Position numbers and translations under genes: made by a program
DNA from: Symsagittifera roscoffensis
Lineage: Eukaryota > Xenacoelomorpha > Acoela > Convolutidae
Direction of reading: 5' to 3'
Length of the DNA stretch: 64,000 nt
NCBI RefSeq assembly: GCF_963678635.1
Contig: NC_087067.1
Span: 35,231,966 to 35,295,965 of the forward strand
Notes under the pieces: generated by a model
Database searches by the model: none
Told to the model about the DNA's origin: nothing
Seen by the model: only the letters and a program-made list of their open reading frames with translations
Part shown: piece after piece, positions 24,301 through 36,300 of the stretch
Layout of the letters: each line of letters opens with the position of its first letter
Position numbering within the stretch: position 1 is the stretch's first letter

Positions 24301-27300
24301 GTTTTTGGGGATTTTAAGCATCCCTGGCTGAATGGTAAGTGCGTGAAACTCAAATTCGCTAGATCGCAGGTATTTACTATTGGAGTTTTTGCTAAGCCTC
24401 GAGTTTTTGCAAATTCGAGGCGTATTTCTACTTCTTATGTCACTTGATAGAGCTGCTTTTTGACCGTCTTCTCGCAAGTGTTTGCGAAGCGCAGCTCGCC
24501 TTTGTGTGTATATTTGCACTGTGGTGTTGTGTTGCAGTGAGTCTGTGTGGGAGAACATGTGTCGCATGTGTGTGAAGAACCAGAACCTCTCTGTTGCCAA
24601 GATGTGCCTGGGCAACATGCGCAACCTCAAGGCCACCCACGCACTGCGCAAGGCACAGCAGATGGAGCTGGAAGTGCCTGCTCAGACAGCCATGCTCGCA
24701 ATCTCTCTAGGCATGCGGGTCAGTACTGCAATTCACACTTCCTTTGTCAAGTACAGTGTAGCAGTCTAAAAATTGATACTAAAGTGTTCAAAATGCTCCT
24801 ACAAATAATGTTATGGAGCCGTTTCATTCCTGAGCGAAATAACTAAATGAAATAGCTCCCATTAATTGCTTACACCCTTTTGAGTTCTGGATGGAAGGGT
24901 GTTGTATTGTTTAGGACGAGGCGGAGAAACTGTTAAAGTCGTGTGGCCGATATGACCTCCTGAACGAGATACACCAGTCACAGTGCGAGTGGGGACGCGC
25001 CATCTCAGGTAAAACGGTCACATTTAAAAGCTGCATCTAATTTGAGTGAAGCGAATTTGTTACGGGTGAGGTTTAGTTATTGACGTGGATGCCATTTCTT
25101 AAACTGTGGGGCAATTTAATTTTCAGTTGAATTAGTTCAACAATCTGTCGAATATATTGAATGAAGCCTGTTGTATGACTTAGCGGAATCATCAAGATAA
25201 GATAAAGAAACCGATTCGTCGCTTTAAAATATTTTCAAATTGTTCTTTAAGTGATATTTCATTGTAATTGCAATAGGGTTAGCCTCAAAAAGACCTATGC
25301 TTACCCCGGCAGTTACAGATGCTTATCGTTTAACATCAATTTGGCGGTAAAGATATTTTGTTTAAGTTTCCCAATTTCTGCTGGAATTGTGTTTTGCATG
25401 GTGTTGAATAGCATAGAGTTTCGGTATGTGTTTCAAGTGGCGGAGAGTAATGACAGGATTCATTTGACCACCACACAATACAACTATGCCAGATATTTGG
25501 AGACCCAGGCAGCCTCTACTGTGGATGACAGTGGAGCAGACATTAACGAGGACGGAGCTGATCATTTGCACTCTCCAAATGTGCAGAGAGCCATCCAACT
25601 GTTAGTATGCACATCTACTTTGATGTCACCTGGCTGCCTTTACGCTAAGCTATGGTCTCGTATTAAGTTTCCACTGGTGTTGAATCGTGCGATAAGCAAG
25701 GGTTTTGCAATCGGGTACTTGACTTTTTTTTCCCCTAAATAAACTCTGACAGATTTCGCACGTGAAAACGTTTTACGTGTTTTACCGGAGAGGTAAATGT
25801 AGTGGGTGCATGTTAAGCATGGGCCTTGTATTCCTATTATGAGTTCCTTTAATAGTTTTTTTCGTGCCGAATTTTTTTTCAGCGCTTGAGTGTCGGCTTT
25901 AATTCCGTCGGCTTATGTTCCGAATGATTTTTTTCCAATTATTTGTTCTTATTTTGTAAGAATGATTGAAGTCGTACAATAAGTTTTGGAAAAATCAAAA
26001 TCTATTTCGCAGTGCCTTTTTAATAAAAGGGATTTTTTTAATTTTTCGTTTTTTTTTCAGTGTGCACAGAAATAACTTTGATTCAATCTATTATATATTT
26101 AAATGCGGGCTTCACTATCTCGCCATGTTTAAGCTTTTTCAACGTATTATTTTTGCATGTTTAAGCTATATCGTATATTGCAATGGTTAAGAATTTTTTT
26201 TCGATTTTCCAATTTGATTTTAGTGGTTATTTTACCGAGTTTAAGTTAAGCAGCCCAATATCGAATTAGGGGTTGCGATTTTGGCCTCCAATTTTAAATG
26301 CCTGAAACATTTTAGTTAACGAGATAAGACGAGTTTTGAGATTTTTTCAAAAATTTTCGGAAATTTCAAATATCAAAATAATTTACAAAACTTGAAGTTC
26401 CCAACCCTGTAGTTGGGTGCTGTCGGAGTACTCTAAGGAGTTACAAATCTTGCCTCCAAATATGACTGTTCAAATCCTTGTAGTTTTCGAGATATGACGT
26501 TTTTTGTGATTTTTTCAAAAAATTTTCAGAAAACTTATATTAATTTTTTTTGCAAAATCTGAAAGTCCCAACCCTGTAGTTGGGTCCTGTCAGAGTTATC
26601 TCAAAGATTGCGAATCTTGCCTCCAAATATGACTGCTCAAGTGTAGTTTTCGAGATATGACGTTTTTTGTGATTTTTTCAAAATTTTTCTGAAAACTTAA
26701 ATTATTAGTATTTAAAAATCTGAAATTCCCAATCCTGTAGTTAGGTCCTGTCAGAGTACTCTCAAGGATTGCAAATCTTGCCTCCAAATATGACTGCTCA
26801 ATTCTTTGTAGTTTTCGAGATATGACGTTTTATGTGATTTTTTCAAATTTTTTCAGAAAACTTAAATTATTATCAGTTTTTAAAAATCTGAAGTTCCCAA
26901 CCTGTAGTTAGGTCCTGTCGGAGTACTCTCAAAGATTGCGAACCTTGCCTCCAAGTATGACTGCTCAATTCTATGTAGTTTTCGAGATATGACGTTTTTT
27001 GCGATTTTTCCAAAGTTTTTCAGAAAACTTGAATTATTTCTATTCTTTAAAAATCTGAAATTCCCAGCCCTGTAGTTAGGTCCTGTCAAAGTACTCTCAA
27101 GGATTGCGAATCTTGCCTCCAAATATCTATGCTCAATTCTTTGTAGTTTTCGAGATGTGCCGTTTTTTGTGATTTTTTTCAAAATTTTCAGAAAGTTTAA
27201 ATTAATTATTTTTCAAAATTTGAAATTCCCAACTCTATAGTTCGGTGTTGTCAGGGTACTCTAAAGAGTTGCAAATCTTGCCACATGCGACTGCTAAACG

Positions 27301-30300
27301 CGACTGCTAAAATGCTTTTAGTTTCCGAGATGTGACGTTTTTCGATTTTCTTAAAATTTCTCAGAACTTATCTACAAAGAAATTCAAAAATTTTTGAAAC
27401 TACTAACTTGATGAAGATACAACCTTATTGTCAGCGTACACCCAGGCGTCTCAAATCTTGCCTCTTAATATGAATGCTCAAACCCTTTTAGTTTCCGAGA
27501 AAAGACGTTTTTTTTTCAATTTTTTTTTCGGGAATCTCAGGTTTAAAAAATTCACAAAATTTTGGATTCCTAACCCTATAGTAGGGTGCTCTCAGGGAGT
27601 CTCAGTGGTTGCAAATCTGGCTTCCAAATTTCTCCAGAGGCCCATTAAGTTTTCGAGATGAGGCTTTTAAAATGGGAATTTAAAAAATACCAACCCTGTA
27701 ATTGGGTGCAGTCAGAGTACACTAAAAGTTTGCAGATGTTGTTTCCAATATATGCGGTTTTTTTCATGAGTTGTAGAAAAATTTCCAAGCACCGAAGGTG
27801 CGTTAATTGCTAGTTTTAATTTGAAATTGGTTGAAACCTGTAATGCTTTTAATTGTTCAATCAGCTGTTTTTTTTTCATATTTTTTTTTGGCGTAAGTAA
27901 TTGAATTTATGAGCTTTCGCAGTTTTTTTTGTTTATTTTTCTACAACAATTGAAAATATGTGTTCATCGCTTTTTAGTCCATATTGTTTTGAAAAATAGC
28001 TATTTCAGTTGAAAAACGAGAACTAAACAAGCCAGCAAATCAGAAATTATAGAACATACAATTTTGATAATTTAAATCAAAATTGCTAGACGAGTTATCG
28101 TTTTGTTATATCAAGTTGAGTTGCTGTCTGGTAAGTTTCCTTATGCGTTAGTTGAGTTTCTCGAATTTCGGGTAGTTTCAACAAAAAAAATAGTGAAATA
28201 ACTTATCTGTTTTCGTTTGCTAATGAAAGAAAAATATTTTTCTTACGTCTAGCTAATTTTGATAGGTTTTTGGGCGTTGATTTTTTTAAGTGTTGTTCTT
28301 TGTAGGTTCAGAGAGGAGGTGGATTTGAAACTTATTAAATTTTTTTTTGAAATCATTTTTTTTCGACTCAACAGGTATCCGCTTTAAGATCGTGGGCTTA
28401 GTTGATAGATCACTCATTTTTCTTATGTTGTTTTCTTGAATTTTCTTTTCTTGTTTCCACATCCTTATAGTTGAAAGTGCAAGTGTTGTTTATTCTAGTC
28501 TGAGGTGGGACTTAAAACTGCAAAGATTTTTTTATGAAATCATTATTTCTGCTCAAAGATTTTCGGCATTGTTTTCTCTTCGTAAGTTTTGTTCCGTTGC
28601 TTATTTAATAGTCAAATTTCTGGCATGTTAGTTTAGAAGGAACTTCTATCGAGACATACGAAAACTTTTCCATTTCTTTTCATTTTCAGTTTTTTTTTTT
28701 CACTTCTATCGAGACATACGAAAACTTTTCCATAGTTTTTTCAAGTTTTTCCATTTTTTCGACTTATGTTTTTTATGTTTGTGTTCATTAGAAAGTGGTG
28801 CGAAGCCCAGCTTAACCTGTGTTAAAGTTGGGGGCACTTGTTTTTGATGATTCTCAAGCTCGATCTATTTTTTGATAAATTGATGCAAATTTAGCTGTTC
28901 CGTTCTAACCGATTATTTGTAGTGGATTAATTATAGACAACTTGTGAATTTGATTGATATCAAAAACATTTGATAAAATTTTTTCTTCAGATACGAGAAG
29001 GCCAACACTCACCACTTTGATGTGCCGCGGATGCTCTCCCAAAACTACTCCAAACTGCTCGCTTATATTAATGACAAAAATGAACCGTGAGTCGATTTCT
29101 TTGAATTGTTTCGAGTGATTGTTTGAACCTATGAATAGTTCGTGATAATTATGAGGAAGACGGCAGCGAAATATCCCTGCTCCCTGCGAACTGGTAGGAC
29201 TTCATATTACATTTCGAGCCCGTTATCGCTGCAAAGCTGCGATGCACGCTACCGACGCCCCTAAACCAAAACTCTCAAGCTAGAAAATAATTATCCAACT
29301 TTTCGAGTTGTGCTTTCTTTATAATTTGCAAGTTGTCTTTTGTTACGAGTTGTCTATTGCTGCAAGTTGTCGCGGTACCGAATATAACAGATGAAAGCCG
29401 TAGAAAAAAAAATATCAAAAAATGTCTTGATTTTGTTCGAATAAAATTTCACCCTCATAACACTTAGATAAAGCTTTTTTTCCTCATGCGTCTCAAAAAG
29501 AGAACTCTACGCCGATATATTAGAAGCCAAAACCTTTCAAGTCAAAAAAGGGAAAAGAAAAAATAACGAAAACAAACTGATATACTGAAATCGGAGTGGG
29601 TACATTTACAACTAACATGAAAAAAGCCGTGAATTATTCAACGCGAAAAAATTAACATGCAGAAAAGCTCAACATTTTCTGCTCTCTATCTGTATGTTCG
29701 TCATCCTGTGAACAAGTTATTTACAGGAAAAAAAGCCCAATTACAATACTCTTGCTTATCACAAAGGTAAAAAGAGAAGCTCGATCCTAATAGAGCTATT
29801 ACAGCAACTCACTTAATGTTCGAGCCTTACGACTCAGTTCACTTGCAGAAATTTGTGTCCTTGACAAAACAGTCAGCAATTATTAAATTGTACCAGGAAT
29901 TTATATACCAGATAAAATTGTTCGAAATTGTATGCGGAATTCTTTTCTTTGATTTGACCTTGTGATCTTCACTGTTTTTTTTTCTATAATTAGATTTTAT
30001 GCGTACTAATTAACCATAGAACAGTCAAATCAAGACAAAATTTGCCAGAAGGAAATTGGAAATTTAAAAGCGCGTTTCGTTTTGCCTAGCGGTGGAGTCT
30101 CTAGTTTTAAGATCAAAATGTGGGAAGTTCAAATCTCGGGTCTGAAAACATTTTGTAATTTCGGTAAAAATTGAAATATTGGGTAAATTAGGGCAAAATT
30201 GAAATGGGTTGACTTGATTGGGCCAAAAAGTAAGGGGATGGGAAAAGCTTGGTTACATTGATCTTTTTGCCGTTTTCAAAACGAGTCTAGCTCAATTTTG

Positions 30301-33300
30301 AAAATTTCTTGGAAAAAGTTAGAAAAGTGTGTTGAAAAATATTGCTTTGCGATTCAAGCTTTGGAAAGTAAATTGACTTTTATTCATAGTTTGATTCTGC
30401 TGCACCCTTTTAAGAAAATTGGCAGTTTTTAAGAGGATCGGAGGTCGCAACTGACGTGGAAAAGTTTTTGTCAAGTTTGACTTGAAGAGAATTTTATAAT
30501 GGGATACTATTTGCCCGGCACATATTTTTTTCGACCCGAGATTTTGGTATTTTCATGTTAATCCCGGAACGCTTCCATGAGTTTTGAAAATGATGGGCGC
30601 TTGGCGGTAAAGAGTTGAACGAAGTTGCTATTCCAGCGTTCAACAGCATAGTTGGTTTTCGGACGCCCGGTTATAACACGTGGATGATAACTCCAGCTGT
30701 CAACGTCGAATCTGGGGTTTTCACATGCTGGATTTGCCGCTGAGAGTCAAACAATGTTATTGTCCTCACAAAGTAGTTGAAAATTGGGTGGACTGTCTCA
30801 AGGTATGTCTTCTGAAGAGTTTCAAAAGCAGTAAAAACTTCACTTACTGGCAAGAAAGCGGTACTTAGTAGCATTCGGTTATGCTCTAGGACTAATTTGT
30901 AGTTGTTTCAACTCCCAGGAGAATGAATGTGACGCCAGAGGCTTTGGCACAAATGAAAAAAGTAGTTTTGAATGTTCTTTTTCGGATATTGGGGTAAACG
31001 CATTTTTGACCGCTTTTTCGAAACAGCTCATTAGACGAATATAGATGTCTTATTGATCTCGAAGCAATGCATAAACCATAGGGATCAGAATTCACTCGAT
31101 TGATGCTTGTTGGTATATATCTAAGAGAACTCAATCCGGGCCGTAGAAAAGGTGTCATCAGAGAACCAATCATCAGCGCCACTAATAAGATGAAAAACAT
31201 TGTTTACTTGGTAGCATTAGGTTAAGAAGAAGGAAACGCTCACAACTGTGTCACTTTCAGCACCTCTGGCAATTCAAAATCAGTTAAGGATTTTGGTTAC
31301 TGCACCGTCTTTACTGCTTTTCTGTTAACGGTCATCTGGTTTGCCGAATAACTCGGGATTACTGCTGCAGTCTCTCAGTTGATGTCTTTTTGGACCGAAA
31401 AAAAATATTTGACGTGTTGGCTCATCTGCAACGACTGCTCTTTTGAATTTCCGTTTCTCAATATCGACTGGATCCGGAAAATGACTATGATCATTTATAA
31501 TAGTGAATTTCTCTTGGAAAGTGCACACAAGGCAATTGCATTTATACAAAACTCATCGCCACGATATGAGGTGTCTGTTAAAGTTCGATCTTTGAAATAT
31601 GCGTTTGCATCATGATTTAGCATTTTAAGTGTCGTAAGGATTTTCATTAATAACACGAAATCGAAAGTAATAAAAAATGACTTTATGATCTCTCATGTCT
31701 ACGTTCGGCAGCATTATCAATGAAGCAATAATTGTGTAGGTGTGTGTAAATGATTTGAGTCTTATGTTAATTTTGTCTAATTTGCTGCTCAAAAAAAATA
31801 TGGTCAAATTGCGCAGTTGCGTGGCCTTATCGATTTAATCCTCGCTATTGAGAGAATAAGTAATCAATAAGTAATTCAGACATTATCTAGTGTTGCAATC
31901 GCCCGGATAATTTCTGGACAATTTTGTCTTGGAACCAAATGTCTTGGACAATTTTCGCGTTTTGAATAGTTTTTTTCCGGGACAAATGGCTGGGACACGT
32001 CAAGACACGGAGTTGTCGCATTACAATTTTATTTGGTTAGTTATTCATGCTATGCATGGGTTTTTTTGCAAGTAGTGCAATGATTTGCTCGGCCGCTCTT
32101 TGTAAAATTTCCAAAGGTACGGTGATTCAGTTCCAAGATTTAAAAATGTGAAATGTTTTTTTTTTCGATTTGTCGGTTCGTCTGCAAATAGTGAGAGACC
32201 TTCATTTTTATCGGAAGTGTTGCGAAGCTCTGCTTTGCCTCTGTGTTGATTATTATGGGTGTTTTCGTTATCTTGCAGTGGCCTGTTCAAATGGTGGGCC
32301 CAGTTCTGTGAGTCTACGGGGAGCATCGAACTGGCACTGGAGTACTACGAGAAGGCCAATGACATCCTGTCTATGGTCAGAGTGCTGTGCTACCTGCAGA
32401 AGTATGAACAGGTAAGTTGCTATCCATAACAACCGTTGCAAAACTATTCGGTCAACATAATTATCTATGACTGTTCCAGGAACTGGATACTTTTAATGTA
32501 ATATAGGGTGAACATTACTTAAACTTACTATGTTCCCTGACTTTTTAATCAGTAGTGCCACTGTAGTTGGAACATTTCTGCAATTGATGTTTCAACACTT
32601 GCGATTAGCAAACGTTATCAAATTGAAACATACCTTTTTCAGCCAAATAACTTGTCTGACAGAATCAATAATGTGTTTGATAGCTTGAGAATTATTCTTT
32701 TGGTCAAATAGACGAATCCGGTCAGGACCTGTTCTTGTTGCAGACTGAAAATTTTCCCTTGAAAAAATCGTTGACGATTTATCCTCGAGGGTCAGGACCA
32801 GTGGTAGGGAAACAATTAATTGGGCCCTTCCAATCAGTTTCGGACTGCTGCAATTAGTTGATTGGAATTGGCCAGTCTATCAATTGATTATTTGCAATTA
32901 ATTGAATTTTAACTGAAATGTGAAAAGTAAACTGACCAAAATCAATTTCGAACCTGATTAGATAAAAAATTAAGAGAGTTCCAGTTTTTTTATGGTTTCT
33001 GTACTCCAAAAACTTCTGTTGATCTTTAATAACATTCTGCGCCTCGAGATTCATTGGCAGCAGAGATTGTCGCAGGTCATGAAACAAAACTCCGATTAAC
33101 TAATCGGAATATAAACCACGCTGCGCAATTTGCTACTACAAAACAAAATGGAGTAGCAAGTTTGAAATGGTGGATAATAAAGGCAATTAATTGAAACCGC
33201 GCAATTAATTAATAGGAATTGGATGGACTCGACAATCAATTAATTGGATCCAATTAATTGCAATTAATTAGATCCAATTAATTGCAATTAATTGGGTTCC

Positions 33301-36300
33301 AATTAATTGTTCCCTAGCCCTGGTCAGGACATCCATGGAACCGTTCTTGCGTACCTTAGAGAGAATCGCTGTTTCTTTTCTCCTTTACGGAGAACCATAG
33401 TTGCTTTTTTCCGGAGAACAGATGTTGCGTTTCTGATTTAAAATAAAATAAATTTTAAGAGTCATGAACCTAGTGATTACGCTTATAGGTTTTGGTGATG
33501 TTTACAGGAAAGTCTCTAAATCTGTTCACGCTCAGTTTTTTTTGCGGTTTGACTTATAATTTCTTTTTAAATTCAGTTCATTTTTTTTGTTAAAATGGAG
33601 GCAAACTCCAATATCGAACAGCAAAAGTATGAAGGTCACGAAAAACGTGCTCGACTTGAAGGTTCGAAAATGTAGTAAAAATATCAGATTTCCCAGCGAA
33701 ATGAAAATTTTACCTATTCTCAAATTGGACTAATTTTATCAAAACAGCAGTAATCAGAAATTGTTCGTGAAACTCAAAGAGTATTAAGGGCATATATTTA
33801 TTTATATCTAAATCACTTCGGTTGCGTCGGGGAAAGTAAAAAGGTCAAACTTATCGCTCAAAATTAATTTTTGACAATAATTTCGGATCAGTTGGCGTCT
33901 AACCACGTGTTGTCGGCTTAAAGAACGCTCGGAGAATAGTGAAAGCTTGCTTAATGCTGGCTGTTGTGTTTCTTACGGTTTTAACGAGCTTGATTTTTTG
34001 TGTAATTCCGAAAAAAATGTAGTTTTTTTTTTGTTGATTCTTTTCAAGTTTTTTTAATGACAATTCTGTCATTATGCAAAAATGCGAAAATGACAATTTT
34101 CGCAGTTTTGTTTTAGGATCATTTGGCATTTTTTTTTGCTTCGTAAGCGCTCGGAAAACACCAATAACTTGTTAAATACTAGCAGTTTTGTTTCTCGCCA
34201 GTTTTTCTTGATTGAGTTTTTCATAGTTGATTTTTTTATGACATTAATTTCTTTTGAAATTTTTTTCTGATCAATGACTTTTAAACATTTTAGTTGACTT
34301 AGTAAATGCTCGGAAAATACAGAGATTTTCAAATGCTAGTTGTTGTAGCTACACTGATTTCGGTTCCGAATTTCCGATTGAATTGGAGAGATCGATTCTG
34401 TTTGGGAGATAGAGAGACTTAGAAATTTTCCGTTGGTCGTGTTGTTACACAAAGAAAGCTTGTGTGATAGAATGAACTCTTTTTTTTCCAGCCTAAGTCG
34501 CAAATATTAGTGTTCATTTCGAAAGTGTTCATTTTGATTAATGACCAGCTATCAGTACAGCCAATGCTAAGCATATTAACACAGATACTATATTTAAATA
34601 GCACTTTAGCTTCAAGGTATCATGGATCTGTAGTGTAGAGGTAGAGGAGAATACACGCAACAAAATAAAAGGGTTCAAACCTGGACAGGGTAAGTTTTCG
34701 TATACTAGTTGAAATGCTTCAGCTCTTTAAATTGAGGCTAGATAGTTGGTTTTTTTTCTCAAATTGACTGGTACTGCTAAGGCGTCATAATTGGCTTGCG
34801 TCAGTTAGCAATAATGTGGACTAATATTTGGCATGCGTCACAGAACTTTTGTAGACTCTAAGTAGCGTTATCGGTCATATTTTTGCTTTTGTAAGCGAAG
34901 TGCAACTTCGACTCTGTGTATCATCTATCACTGCAGTTCCCCCAGGGTGGCAGGTCTCTAGTGGCAAAACCGACGTAGAAAGGGAACCACCTTTTCAATG
35001 GTTCAATGCTAGTGGTTGAGTTTTTGTCTGTTTTTCTGAGATCGAATTTTTCATCCAAAAAAATTAATGATTTTCTCACGTTTTTTTGTCGATTTAATTC
35101 TTTCCTTCTTGCTCTATTTTTATTCTCTTTTTACTGTCTATTTGTTAGCTTGCAATGCTACGCTTTCGTTGTATCGCAAGTAATGCGAATCTCCGTTTTG
35201 ACTCTGTCAAGAAAGTTTCAGTCATAATTTTTTTTTGAATTTCAATGAGCTTCAAGGTCATTTTATTTCTTTGAAATTCGAAAGTTTTCAACCAAATACT
35301 TCAGTTTTTCTTTGCGTTCATGGCTCTTTTCCAATTGCTTGTTGGCTATGTTTTGGTTGGGTCATGTTGCCAAATGTATATTTTTGCATCGCAAGTGATG
35401 CGAAACTCTGCTTTGACTGTGTTATACGTTCTGTGAATTCAGGCAATGCAGCTGTGCAATCGAGAAGGCAGTCTGGACGAAGAGGAGGACGCCCTGGGAG
35501 CAAGTATGAATGGGGGTCACTCCTCCTCCCCCTTCTCACCCTATTCCAGTTCTGCTAAGGAGGTGTCTCTGGCCAGTGCCACCAAAGCAGCCTGTTACTA
35601 CCTCGCCCAGCAGTTCGAGACACAATTCCAAGCAGAGGTGAGCGAATAGCTCAGACTAAGGTAGTGGGGTTTATATTCCACCTGTAGCCAGTGGCGCCGA
35701 CCAAGTGAATTTGTGGTTAAAAAGCAATACGGATCGTTGAAGTTGGCTCGAAGACTGGTTACCAAATCTGTGCAGGATTTTTTTTCGAAAAAGTTAAGTG
35801 CTTGTATCAACCGGGTGGCTGGTCTGGGGATTATTGAGTGCGATTCATTTGGAAATTTTATAAAAATTGTATGAATGTGGGTTTCATTGATAGTAGATAG
35901 ATACTTTGATGATTTTTAGGATACTTAGTTAGCAATCAGCTTAACATGGAACATGGACCAGTGTCGCTTAATCTGTAAAATTATTTCCCTAAATGAAAAA
36001 ATCTACATTTTAACGAATTTCTAGCAAAACCCGAAGACGTTCCAACAAGCAATAACTTACTTCATGAGAGCCGAGGCTTACACGAGTGGATGTAGACTGT
36101 GCAAAGAGGCGGGAGACTTTGACCAGCTCAAAAATGTGGCTTCGCTCGGGTCCATGACTGATAAATTGGACGCAGCCAAGTTCCTGGAAGCGCAGGACTC
36201 ACAGGATTGCCGAGACAAGGCTCTCCAGCTGTACTCTATGGCCGGGCAGGGAATGAAAGTGGCCGAGTTGACGAGAGGCGAACAGAAAGCAGCAGTGATG

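Noticed and set aside
26596-27182. Minus-strand ORFs with periodic peptides
   Set aside because: They are translations of the satellite unit, which happens to be open; no domain and they follow the repeat period.
26250-27795. Regular repeats that might be taken for a CRISPR array
   Set aside because: Unit is ~165 bp with divergence throughout and no short repeat/spacer pattern; it is a satellite in a eukaryotic intron.
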